Shown here in pieces: positions 42,588-50,030 of a DNA stretch of 58,443 nucleotides. Origin of the DNA: Lentisphaeria bacterium (GTDB taxonomy: Bacteria > Verrucomicrobiota > Lentisphaeria > Victivallales > Victivallaceae); the NCBI GenBank assembly GCA_022768375.1, contig JALEMG010000049.1, positions 1 to 58,443 on the forward strand. Direction: 5' to 3'. The notes beneath the pieces are model-generated. The model had not been told where the DNA came from. It made no database searches and was given only the letters and a program-made list of their open reading frames with translations. Position numbers and translations under genes: made by a program. Positions within the stretch are counted from its first letter, which is position 1, and each line of letters opens with the position of its first letter.

Positions 42588-43243
42588 TCGTCCGACGCGG
42601 CGCGGATCGCCGTTAAAAGCGAACGGACTTTGGCGGCGATATCCGGCGCGGTGGTGATCTCCGTCACCATGGCGATGTGTTTCGCTCCGCACCGGCACAA
42701 CTCCGCGATGTGACGGCTCTTGATGCCGCCCATCACCGAGAAGGGACACTGGACCATGGGAGAAAGTTCCTTGAGCATGTCGATCCCCAGCGCTCCGCAG
42801 GAGACGCTCTTGGTCTGCGTGGGATAGATGGGGCCGATGTTGAGGTAACTGGTGCCGGCGGCCTGCGCCGCCGCGATCTCCGCGGCGTTGTGGGTGGAGG
42901 AGCCCAGCAGCAGTTCCGGCGCGAGTTTCCGCGCCTCGGCCACTGGGAGATCCTCCTGCCCCAGATGCACCCCGTCCGCGCCGCACGAGAGCGCGATGTC
43001 GAGCCGGTCGTCGATGATGAGCAGCATGCCCGCGGCGGCGGTGATCCCGCGGCACTCCCGCGCCAGTGCGAAAAGATCGGCGTCCGAGCGGTGTTTCTCC
43101 CGGAGTTGGACGATTTTCGCGCCGCCCGCGGCGATGGCGGAAATCACCTCCGGCACGCTCCGTCCGGCGCAGAATTCACTGCTGACCACCGGATAGAGCG
43201 GACACGCGGCGAATGCCGCCAGTCTCTCCGCATGGGAATCCAT
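42584..43243 (-). CDS. thiE: Thiamine-phosphate synthase
   Basis: The protein (219 residues) is a TIM barrel that joins the pyrimidine and thiazole halves into thiamine phosphate. Marks are IVQLREKHRSD, LLIIDDRLDIALSCGADGVH, LGQEDLP, IGPIYPTQTK and VMGGI. It starts one base after the thi4 stop and is in the same TPP-riboswitch-controlled operon. Confidence 0.94.
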   Translation of the reverse strand: MDSHAERLAAFAACPLYPVVSSEFCAGRSVPEVISAIAAGGAKIVQLREKHRSDADLFALARECRGITAAAGMLLIIDDRLDIALSCGADGVHLGQEDLPVAEARKLAPELLLGSSTHNAAEIAAAQAAGTSYLNIGPIYPTQTKSVSCGALGIDMLKELSPMVQCPFSVMGGIKSRHIAELCRCGAKHIAMVTEITTAPDIAAKVRSLLTAIRAASDD

Positions 43244-43244
43244 C

Positions 43245-44027
43245 TTATCTGCCGCACCGTTTGGCGATGAGACCGGCGATCTTGCGCCCGGAGAGGAGCA
43301 TGCCGCCGAAAATCGGTCCCATCCGGTAGCCGCCCATCACGTTGTTGGCGCTCATGCCGCAGGCGAACAGGCCGGGGAAGTACTCTTTGGTGTTCTCGAT
43401 GGTGGAGGCTTCGCCGTTGTCCACCCACATGGGTTTTTCGCCCATCACCGCGCCGGTGGGGGTATCCAGTTTGACTTTGGCCTTGTCGGTGGCCAGATGC
43501 ATGATCTCGCTGGGGTGTCCGGTGCCGTCCAGCACGCATTCGGCGATGACGGTGAGCGGGTCGACGTGCATGCCGAGACGTTCGACCGGGGTCCAGTTGA
43601 TGACGAGCCCGTTGACCTTGCCGTCCTTGAAGACGATATCCTCGACGCTCACGGAATTGAATATCTTCGTTCCGGCTTTCAGCGCGCCGAAAATGAGGCC
43701 GCTGGCCATCTCCACCGAATCCAGCGTGTGATAGCCGGGGGCGCCGTCCACCGGTTCGTGACGGATGCCGAAGTCGTCCAGCACGGCCAGCGCCGCGTCC
43801 TGCACCACCACTTCGTTGAAAAGCATCCCGCCGCCCCAGGTGCCGCCGCCGGGCGCGAGTTTGCGTTCGAAAATGCCGACTTTGAGGCCCTTGACGGCGA
43901 GGTCGCGGGCGGCGACCAGCGCGCTGGGACCGCCGCCGACGATGGCGACGTCGAGTTGGAGACCCTCGAGCAGTTTATCCGCGAATTTGCGGACGATGGC
44001 GGACGAGATGAGATTTTCCGAAGACAT
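43245..44027 (-). CDS. thi4: Thi4 family thiazole synthase
   Basis: The 260-residue protein has a GR2-type dinucleotide site ([19 protein letters not shown]), [11 protein letters not shown] and the C-terminal [22 protein letters not shown], all typical of Thi4, which builds the thiazole of thiamine from NAD and glycine. In yeast Thi4 the sulfur comes from a protein cysteine a few residues after the TGHDG motif. Here the matching stretch is [14 protein letters not shown], with histidine and no cysteine. That fits the catalytic, sulfide-using type known from methanogens, which works best without oxygen. It heads the thiE operon behind a TPP riboswitch. Confidence 0.92.
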   Translation of the reverse strand: MSSENLISSAIVRKFADKLLEGLQLDVAIVGGGPSALVAARDLAVKGLKVGIFERKLAPGGGTWGGGMLFNEVVVQDAALAVLDDFGIRHEPVDGAPGYHTLDSVEMASGLIFGALKAGTKIFNSVSVEDIVFKDGKVNGLVINWTPVERLGMHVDPLTVIAECVLDGTGHPSEIMHLATDKAKVKLDTPTGAVMGEKPMWVDNGEASTIENTKEYFPGLFACGMSANNVMGGYRMGPIFGGMLLSGRKIAGLIAKRCGR

Positions 44028-44129
44028 TTGCGCTTTCCTTTCCGGAGGATTCGCCTCCGCTTGTGAATGAAGTTGTACCGCGCCGGTCCGGAAACGGGGA
44101 GGAGGAAATCGTTCAGCCGCTGGGCATCG

Positions 44130-44212
44130 CCTTTCCCCACGCCGGTATTGTCCGGATCGGGTCCGCGGGTATGTTCTCAGCCGGGTCCATGCGGACCGGA
44201 CACCCCGGACGA
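44130..44212 (-). promoter_or_regulatory. TPP riboswitch (THI element) for thi4-thiE
   Basis: On the minus strand the leader contains GGGGTGTCC, GGCTGAGAACATACCCG, GACCCGATCCGGACAATACC and GGCGTGGGGAAA in that order, matching the conserved TPP aptamer core (CUGAGA, ACCUGAUC, AAUACC, GCGUAGGGAA). It begins right at the expected transcription start. A CGGAGG-CGAAT-CCTCCG hairpin at about 44043-44059 lies between aptamer and start codon and may be part of the expression platform. Confidence 0.95.
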
Positions 44213-44220
44213 CGACGTAG

Positions 44221-44249
44221 AATATACCACATTCCGGCGATTTTTGCAA
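44221..44249 (-). promoter_or_regulatory. Promoter of the TPP riboswitch/thi4 operon
   Basis: Minus strand: TTGCAA (44249-44244), 17 bases, TATATT (44226-44221). Confidence 0.75.
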
Positions 44250-44268
44250 GGCTTTTTTCACTTGCGGC

Positions 44269-44297
44269 TTGCAAAAACCGGAAAGAAATGATATCTT
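44269..44297 (+). promoter_or_regulatory. Promoter of the gmhA-cdsA-Lrp-aminotransferase operon
   Basis: TTGCAA at 44269, 17 bases, TATCTT at 44292. It is back to back with the thi4 promoter. Confidence 0.65.
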
Positions 44298-44333
44298 ATC
44301 CGGCGTAAGCAAGGTGGAAGGAGCATTCCCGTT

Positions 44334-44975
44334 ATGCAGAAATATTTCGACTCCCTGATCGCCCGGTATCCGGTGCTGGCGGCCGTGCGTCCCGAAGTGG
44401 AGCGGACCGCGGCGGAACTGGTCGCGCTGTTCCGGCGCGGCGGCACCCTTTTCGTCGGCGGCAACGGTGGCAGCGCGGCGGATGCCGAACACATCTGCAG
44501 CGAACTGCTCAAGGGCTTCAAGTCCATACGGGAACTCTCGTCGGAGGACAAGGCGAAACTCGCCGCCGCCGACGCGGAGACGGGGCCGGCGCTGGGCGAG
44601 TCTCTCCAGTACGGACTGCACGCGGTGTCTCTGCTCTCCCATCCGGCATTCGCCAGCGCGTTCGGCAACGACGTGGACCCGGAACTGGCCTTCGCCCAGC
44701 AGTTGTGGGCATTGGGACGGCGGGGGGACATGGTCATGGGGATCTCCACCGGGGGCGGCGCGGCCAACATCCGCAAGACTTTCGCCGCGGCCCGGGCCAA
44801 AGGGATCATGACCGTCCTGCTCACCGGCAACCGGCACGGCCGGTGCGAGGAACTGGCCGATATCGTCATCGCCGTTCCGGAAAGCGAGACCTACAAAATT
44901 CAGGAACTGCACCTGCCGATCTACCATACGCTCTGTCTGGCGGTGGAGTCGCGGTTCTTCACGATGATGGAGTGA
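44334..44975 (+). CDS. gmhA: Sedoheptulose-7-phosphate isomerase (SIS domain)
   Basis: This 213-residue SIS-domain protein is of the GmhA type: [41 protein letters not shown] and [15 protein letters not shown]. GmhA makes D-glycero-D-manno-heptose 7-phosphate, the first step of ADP-heptose synthesis, so it complements hldD at 35742. It is the first gene of a four-gene operon, with cdsA four bases behind. A related DiaA-type role is possible but less likely. Confidence 0.9.
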   Translation: MQKYFDSLIARYPVLAAVRPEVERTAAELVALFRRGGTLFVGGNGGSAADAEHICSELLKGFKSIRELSSEDKAKLAAADAETGPALGESLQYGLHAVSLLSHPAFASAFGNDVDPELAFAQQLWALGRRGDMVMGISTGGGAANIRKTFAAARAKGIMTVLLTGNRHGRCEELADIVIAVPESETYKIQELHLPIYHTLCLAVESRFFTMME

Positions 44976-44979
44976 AACG

Positions 44980-45831
44980 ATGTTCAAGTTCAGAGTGATC
45001 GGATTCATCCTGCTCATCGCGCTGCTGGGCGGCATTTTCTTCTGGAAAGCGGGCGGCTTCTGGCTTTTCCTCGCCGCCGCCCCTGCCATGTGCGCCGCCG
45101 CCGTCGGAGAGTGCTGTCTCATGCTCAGGCGTTCCGGGCGGCCCGCGTTTCCCCTGCCCGGAGCGATCCTGTCGTGGGCTTTCCCGATCCTCCTGATCGT
45201 TGCCCTGCGCTTCGATTGGTTGTGGTCGTCCCCGGCGGCCCTGCTGATTTTACCCGTTGCGGTGTTCTTCGCCGGACTGATCGGCATCCTGCTCATGCGT
45301 CCCCGGCTGATGGAGGGGATCTTCACCACGCTGGGCGTCACGGGGATGCTCACATGGTCGCTGGGAGCGCTGCTGATGACCTATACGCTTCCGCCGTACG
45401 GGTACTGGCTGTTTTTCCTCTGTCTTGCGACCAAGGCCACCGACACCGGCGGCTACATCGTCGGCACGCTCACGGCGAAACTTCCCGGCGGCAATCACAA
45501 GATCGCCCCATCCGTCAGCCCCAAGAAGTCGTGGGAGGGACTCGTCGGCGGATTTCTGCTCAGCCTCGCCGTCGCGTGGGCGTTTTACCGGTTCGGCAAC
45601 GCGCACGTCGACCTCTATATCGCTCCGCCGTCCCTGTGGTGGTATCTGACCGCGGGCGCGGTGTTGAGCATCGGCAGTTTCTTCGGTGACCTGACCGAGT
45701 CCGCGATCAAACGGATGTGCGGCGTCAAGGATTCCGGCGGCTTCGTCCCCGGCATGGGCGGCGCTTTCGACGTGTTGGACAGTTTTCTTTACAACGGAAT
45801 GCTGTTTTGGATTTTGGTAATTTTCGCCTGA
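44980..45831 (+). CDS. cdsA: Phosphatidate cytidylyltransferase (CDP-diglyceride synthase)
   Basis: This 283-residue inner-membrane protein with about eight helices makes CDP-diacylglycerol from phosphatidate and CTP. The C-terminal signature is [20 protein letters not shown] followed by [11 protein letters not shown], which matches the CdsA consensus. The product feeds PgsA, encoded at 48067. It starts four bases after gmhA. Confidence 0.94.
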   Translation: MFKFRVIGFILLIALLGGIFFWKAGGFWLFLAAAPAMCAAAVGECCLMLRRSGRPAFPLPGAILSWAFPILLIVALRFDWLWSSPAALLILPVAVFFAGLIGILLMRPRLMEGIFTTLGVTGMLTWSLGALLMTYTLPPYGYWLFFLCLATKATDTGGYIVGTLTAKLPGGNHKIAPSVSPKKSWEGLVGGFLLSLAVAWAFYRFGNAHVDLYIAPPSLWWYLTAGAVLSIGSFFGDLTESAIKRMCGVKDSGGFVPGMGGAFDVLDSFLYNGMLFWILVIFA

Positions 45832-45842
45832 CAGGAAAACAA

Positions 45843-46328
45843 ATGCAAGTTGAACTCATTTCTCTGCTCCGGGCCAACGCCCGCATGAGCGTCGCGGAAC
45901 TCGCTTCCCGGCTCGGCGCGGCGGAAGCCGACGTCGCCGCCGCGCTCGCGGACATGGAAAAATCCGGCATCATCCGCGGCTACACCGCCATCGTCTCCGA
46001 CGAGGCCCCCGGCTCGGAACAGCGGGTCAAGGCGCTGATCGAAGTGAAGGTCACCCCGAACCGCGACGGGGGGTTCGACCGGGTGGCGCGGCGGATCGCC
46101 AAATTCCCGGAAGTGACCGATCTCTGTCTGCTCTCCGGCGGATACGACCTGCAGTTGACCGTGGAAGGTGATTCGCTGCAGCAGGTGGCCAACTTCGTGG
46201 CGGCGAAACTGGCCACCATCGACGGTGTGATCTCCACTTCCACCGGATTTCAGTTGAAAAAATACAAGGAATCCGGCATCATCATGCAAAGTGACGAAGA
46301 ATATGAACGGCTCAAAGTCTGTCTCTGA
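45843..46328 (+). CDS. Lrp/AsnC family transcriptional regulator
   Basis: The protein (161 residues) has an N-terminal winged helix-turn-helix (ISLLRANARMSVAELASRLG, EKSGIIRGYTAIV) and a C-terminal AsnC/RAM ligand domain (VKALIEVKVTP, LSGGYDLQLTVEG, TSTGFQLKKY). The aminotransferase gene starts inside its last 26 bases, so the pair is tightly coupled. Such pairs usually respond to an amino acid made or consumed by the enzyme. Confidence 0.9.
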   Translation: MQVELISLLRANARMSVAELASRLGAAEADVAAALADMEKSGIIRGYTAIVSDEAPGSEQRVKALIEVKVTPNRDGGFDRVARRIAKFPEVTDLCLLSGGYDLQLTVEGDSLQQVANFVAAKLATIDGVISTSTGFQLKKYKESGIIMQSDEEYERLKVCL

Positions 46329-47487
46329 GCGGTTCATCGCTCCCCATATCGCCGATCTGCCGCCCAGCGGCATCAGAAAATTTTTCGATCTGGTCAACGC
46401 CATGGATGACGTGATCTCCCTCGGCGTGGGCGAACCGGACTTCACCACGCCGTGGACCATCCGGGAGAGCGGGATCTATTCGCTGGAACACGGGCACACC
46501 AGTTACACCTCCAATCTGGGCACTCCGGCACTGCGGCGGGCGATCTGCGATTACGTGGCGCGGAATTACCGCTGCCAATACGATCCCCGCGGCGAGTGCA
46601 TCGTTACCGTCGGCGTCAGCGAAGCGGTGGACCTCGCTCTGCGCATGGCGATCTCTCCCGGCGACGAGGTGATCTACACCGCGCCGTCCTATGTCTCCTA
46701 TCCGGCGGAGATCCGCATGGCCCACGGAGTGCCGGTGCCGGTCGTCACCCGGGCGGAGAACGGCTTCGCGGTCGAACCGGAGGACATCGCCCGGGCGGTC
46801 ACGCCCCGGACCCGGGCGATCCTGCTCAACTTTCCCTGCAACCCCACCGGCGCGGTCATGCCGGAGGCGAAACTCCGGGAAGTTGCGGCGCTGGCCGAGA
46901 AACACGATCTGCTGGTACTTACCGACGAAATCTATTCGGAACTCAACTACGACGGCGATCATGTTTCCATCGCCGCGTTTCCCGGCATGAAGGAGCGGAC
47001 GATCTTTCTGCATGGTTTTTCCAAGGCTTTCGCCATGACCGGCTGGCGCATCGGCTACGCCTGCGCTCCCGCTCCCATGATCCGGGCGATGAACAAGATC
47101 CATCAATACGCCATCATGTGCGCACCGACCGCCGCGCAGGAAGGGGCGCTGGAGGCGCTGCGCAACGGACACGCTTCCATGGTGGACATGCGGGAGAGTT
47201 ACCGGATGCGGCGGGACTTTTTCGTCGGAGCGCTGAATGAGATCGGCATGGAGTGCCTGATGCCCCACGGGGCGTTTTACGCATTTCCGTCCGTGGCGAA
47301 GTTCGGCCTGAGTTCGGAGGATTTCGCGGAGAAACTGCTGCAGGCGGAGAAAGTCGCCGTGGTCCCCGGCAACGCGTTCGGGCCGGGGGGAGAAGGATTC
47401 GTCCGCTGCTGTTACGCCACCGGCCTTGACGACCTCAAGGAGGCCGTCGTCCGCATAGGCCGCTTCGTCAAAAGCCTGAAAAAATAA
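46303..47487 (+). CDS. Class I/II PLP aminotransferase
   Basis: This 394-residue fold-type I aminotransferase shows VISLGVGEPDFTTP, YTSNLGTPALRRAI, NFPCNPTGAV, LVLTDEIYSEL and the PLP-lysine motif HGFSKAFAMTGWRIGYACAP. It resembles the aspartate/aromatic aminotransferase branch (PatA-like), and a role in tyrosine/phenylalanine or aspartate transamination is possible. The ATG at 46303 lies in the Lrp gene; a GTG at 46291 is an alternative. It is last in the gmhA operon and converges on pgsA across repeats. Confidence 0.9.
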   Translation: MNGSKSVSERFIAPHIADLPPSGIRKFFDLVNAMDDVISLGVGEPDFTTPWTIRESGIYSLEHGHTSYTSNLGTPALRRAICDYVARNYRCQYDPRGECIVTVGVSEAVDLALRMAISPGDEVIYTAPSYVSYPAEIRMAHGVPVPVVTRAENGFAVEPEDIARAVTPRTRAILLNFPCNPTGAVMPEAKLREVAALAEKHDLLVLTDEIYSELNYDGDHVSIAAFPGMKERTIFLHGFSKAFAMTGWRIGYACAPAPMIRAMNKIHQYAIMCAPTAAQEGALEALRNGHASMVDMRESYRMRRDFFVGALNEIGMECLMPHGAFYAFPSVAKFGLSSEDFAEKLLQAEKVAVVPGNAFGPGGEGFVRCCYATGLDDLKEAVVRIGRFVKSLKK

Positions 47488-47499
47488 AATAATCTGCCA

Positions 47500-47930
47500 C
47501 CGGGGGCGCGGGGATTGTCTTCCTGGGGTGGTGTTTTTGAGGGGGCTCCTCGCCCCTCAAACTCCCCCGGCAAGGTTTCACAACCTTGCAACCCCGAGGA
47601 AAAAACTTTCGTTTTTTCCCGTACTTTTTTTATCCGGTTGCGGGAACGGGTTGACGCCGCGTCTTTGTTTTTCATCCGAAAAGCAAAGACTTGGACGTCC
47701 CCTTCCGAGGGCGGTCGTGTGTGATAATGCCAATGACCGTTTTGTTGATCGAACACCGCAAATCCCGCGCCCCTGCCCCGCCTTTTTCGGCGAATCAGGG
47801 GACTTGTCTTTGCTATGGCCTCCGTTACCCGTATTGCAACGGTTGTGGCCCCCTCCGACCGTACGCCCTTGATCGCCGACGAACCGCCGCTTGCGACGGC
47901 TGCGGGGGGGGAGAGGAGAGGCCTCGGACG
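47500..47930 (+). repeat. Hairpin repeat family A, diverged copy 6
   Basis: The order of elements matches family A but the sequence has drifted. The first hairpin is TTTGAGGGG/CCCCTCAAA (47536-47561). The second is GCAAGGTT-TCAC-AACCTTGC (47570-47589), where other copies have GCAGGGC/GCCCTGC. A third has arms GTCTTTG/CAAAGAC (47661-47690) where others have GTGAAAACT/AGTTTTCAC. The changes keep the pairing. A short C-like start (ATCTGCCACCGGGGGC) lies at 47491. Confidence 0.65.
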
Positions 47931-48096
47931 CACCCTTTCTTTCGGGAAAGAAAGGAACGCAGTTCGCTTTTCTTGTCAAACTTCTTTTCCGGGGATTGGC
48001 CTCGCACGCACCCTTTCTTTGGTTCCTTTCTTTCGGGAAAGAAAGGAACGTAATCCGCTTTTCTTGTCAAACTTCTTTTCTCGGGAAAAGAAGTTT
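47926..48096 (+). repeat. Hairpin repeat family B, copy 7 (one and a half units)
   Basis: Both first hairpins here read TTTCTTTCGGGAAAGAAA, extended in the second unit to GGTTCCTTTC...GAAAGGAAC. The last hairpin is CAAACTTCTTTT...AAAAGAAGTTTG. Relative to the other copies both arms changed together (GTTACTTTC to GTTCCTTTC; CTTACTTC to CAAACTTC). The pgsA stop lies in the last hairpin. Confidence 0.85.
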
Positions 48097-48693
48097 GCGG
48101 AAGCGGAGGAAGTAGCCGAGGCCGGAGAGGAGGGTGACGAGGACAATGCCGATCATGAAGGCGAGCCAGACGTACCAGATGCGGACGCCGAACCACTTGG
48201 CGGTCCGGAGATATTCGGTGCCGCCGTCCAGCGCCCAGGCGATGCCGGCGATGCCGAGCATGGTCATTTGCAGCGCGGTTTTGAGTTTTCCCCATCGGTC
48301 GGCGGAAATGACGATCTGTTTTTTGGCGGCGAGGGTCCGCAGACCGGTCACCATGAACTCCCGAAAGAGCACGGCGATGGCGATCCAGGCGGGGATGATG
48401 CGGTATTCGACGGCCATGAGCATGGTGCCGGTGACGAAGATCTTATCCGCCAGCGGGTCCATCAGCGCGCCGAAATCGCTGATCCAGTGGTAGCGCCGGG
48501 CGAGGTATCCGTCCAGCAGGTCGGTAAGTCCGGCGAGCAGCGCCAGCACCACGGCGATGAAGCGCAGGATCAGCACTGTCCGCGGATCGGCGATGGCATC
48601 GGTATGAGCCACGGATGCGATGACGACAAACACCAGAACCGCAAAGATTCGGCTCATCGTCAATACGTTCGGAAGATTTTTCCCCGCCAGCAT
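48067..48693 (-). CDS. pgsA: CDP-diacylglycerol--glycerol-3-phosphate 3-phosphatidyltransferase
   Basis: This 208-residue membrane enzyme makes phosphatidylglycerol phosphate. The CDP-alcohol phosphotransferase signature D-G-X2-A-R-X8-G-X3-D-X3-D is complete (DGYLARRYH through DPLADK). NLPNVLTMSRI at the N-terminus is typical. The protein ends RKLLFPRKEV, encoded by the last hairpin of repeat B copy 7. It lies 187 bases downstream of the small ribosomal-type peptide gene and probably shares its promoter. Confidence 0.94.
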   Translation of the reverse strand: MLAGKNLPNVLTMSRIFAVLVFVVIASVAHTDAIADPRTVLILRFIAVVLALLAGLTDLLDGYLARRYHWISDFGALMDPLADKIFVTGTMLMAVEYRIIPAWIAIAVLFREFMVTGLRTLAAKKQIVISADRWGKLKTALQMTMLGIAGIAWALDGGTEYLRTAKWFGVRIWYVWLAFMIGIVLVTLLSGLGYFLRFRKLLFPRKEV

Positions 48694-48880
48694 CTGTCCC
48701 GTCCCCCATCCAATTCAAAGTTCCAACCACGTTTCGGCCCCGCGCCGAAAACAAAACGTCCATCTCCGACGGGATGTCGGAAACGGACGCCGCAAATACC
48801 GATGGCGCCGTCGATCCGGTTTCCCCGTCCCCGGTCGCCACTCCGCCGCGCCGGGGATATCCCGGGCGGACGGGGGAACA

Positions 48881-48970
48881 TCACTTATTCTTGTGGCGGA
48901 GCAGTTTCAACTGCTTTTTGCGTTTGTGTTTGGCGATTTTTTTCCGCCGTTTCTTTTTCAGGTTGCCCAT
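48881..48970 (-). CDS. Small basic AURKAIP1/COX24 (mS38-like) domain peptide
   Basis: A 29-codon gene, MGNLKKKRRKKIAKHKRK at the start and LKLLRHKNK at the end, 15 of 29 residues being Lys or Arg. It matches the short COX24_C/AURKAIP1 peptides of Bacteroidota and PVC bacteria, related to mitochondrial ribosomal protein mS38, so it is probably a small-subunit ribosomal component. Support for expression: a GAGG site six bases before the ATG and a TTGCTT-N17-TATGTT promoter at 49022-49050. The 187 bases between it and pgsA hold only a TTTCGGC/GCCGAAA hairpin. Confidence 0.85.
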   Translation of the reverse strand: MGNLKKKRRKKIAKHKRKKQLKLLRHKNK

Positions 48971-49021
48971 ATTCAGCCTCAAGTTTGAACTGTTTCAATG
49001 CTCAAAAACCATTCTCCACCT

Positions 49022-49050
49022 AACATACCACCGCTTCGGCCAAAAAGCAA
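49022..49050 (-). promoter_or_regulatory. Promoter of the COX24-like peptide/pgsA unit
   Basis: Minus strand: TTGCTT (49050-49045), 17 bases, TATGTT (49027-49022), about 50 bases before the ATG. Confidence 0.65.
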
Positions 49051-49117
49051 CCGGAAACGGCGTTTTTTTCGGGAAAAACCCGAAAAAATCCGTATCGGAT
49101 GGCACCGGCGCCGCCGG

Positions 49118-49879
49118 TCACTCTCCCGCCACGAGGCAGTTGTACCCGCGTTCGTCCAGTTCCGCGCTGCGCCGGTCGGTGACCAGACAGTCGATCTGCT
49201 CGGGAGCAAAGACGAGGAACGCACCGCTCTGTCCGATTTTTTTGCTGTCGCACAGCAGCACCCGTTTGGAAGCGCAGGCGATGAGCGCCTGACTGATGGC
49301 GGCGGATTCCTGATCGTGGGAAAACGCGCCGAATTCGGGCAGGAGTCCGTCGCAACTCATGAAGGCGATGTCGGCGTGAAACTGCTTGAACGTGTTGATG
49401 GAGACCGTCCCGTAAAAGTCCAGATTCGCCACTCGGAACTGGCCTCCGACCAGATTGATCTCGATCCCGGGAACGCCGCCGAGGGTCTCGATCACCGCCA
49501 GCGCCGCGGTGATGATCCGCAGCGGGGCTTTGTTTTTGAGCATGGCGGCGAGGTTCATGCAGGTGGTGCCGCTGTCGATGGCGATGGTCATGCCGGGTTT
49601 GACGAGTTTGGCGGCGGCCACGGCGATGCGGTGCTTTTCGGCGGCCTGACAGTTGGCGCGCTGTTCAAAGGTCCGGTCCACGAGGCTTTTCTGATCCATG
49701 GCCCGAACGCCGCCGAAGGTCCGGACGATCAGTTTCTGGCGTTCGAGTTCCAGCAGGTCCCGGCGGACGGTGGCCACTGCCGCGCCGGTGAGTTCCATCA
49801 GTTCCGGAACCCGAATCTCGGGATTGTCCTGAAGATAATCAAGGATGATCCGTTTGCGTTTTTCAAACCCGCGCCCCAT
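49118..49879 (-). CDS. DeoR family transcriptional regulator
   Basis: The protein (253 residues) has an N-terminal DeoR winged helix (RKRIILDYLQDNPEIRVPEL, AAVATVRRDLLELERQ, IVRTFGGVR) and a C-terminal sugar-phosphate sensor domain (KPGMTIAIDSGTTCMNLA, INLVGGQFR, DIAFMSCDGL, LLCDSKKIGQSG). The ATG at 49879 follows AGGAGA. Upstream frame extension would cross the promoter and is rejected. It probably responds to a phosphorylated sugar; its targets are not evident, though the SDR/aminotransferase operon is adjacent. Confidence 0.9.
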   Translation of the reverse strand: MGRGFEKRKRIILDYLQDNPEIRVPELMELTGAAVATVRRDLLELERQKLIVRTFGGVRAMDQKSLVDRTFEQRANCQAAEKHRIAVAAAKLVKPGMTIAIDSGTTCMNLAAMLKNKAPLRIITAALAVIETLGGVPGIEINLVGGQFRVANLDFYGTVSINTFKQFHADIAFMSCDGLLPEFGAFSHDQESAAISQALIACASKRVLLCDSKKIGQSGAFLVFAPEQIDCLVTDRRSAELDERGYNCLVAGE

Positions 49880-49944
49880 CTGCACTCTCCTGAAATCGTT
49901 TTGCCACATGCCCCCGGTGGCAGGCTCCTTATTTTTTCGGTAAT

Positions 49945-49973
49945 AATATAACACTTTTTCCCCGGAAATGCAA
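49945..49973 (-). promoter_or_regulatory. Promoter of the DeoR gene
   Basis: Minus strand: TTGCAT (49973-49968), 17 bases, TATATT (49950-49945). It lies directly behind the terminator of the upstream operon. Confidence 0.7.
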
Positions 49974-49975
49974 AC

Positions 49976-50015
49976 CGCCCTCCTTCCCGGCGCGGAATCG
50001 CCGGAAGGGAGGGCG
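49976..50015 (-). terminator. Terminator of the aminotransferase/SDR operon
   Basis: A 17-base-pair stem with one mismatch, arms 49999-50015 and 49976-49992, loop of six, followed on the minus strand by GGTTTGCATTT. Confidence 0.7.
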
Positions 50016-50030
50016 CGGGTACGCGGAGCA

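Noticed and set aside
4165..48096. Repeats as insertion sequences carrying a transposase
   Set aside because: No transposase-like frame is found in or beside any A, B or C copy; if mobile, they depend on a protein encoded elsewhere.
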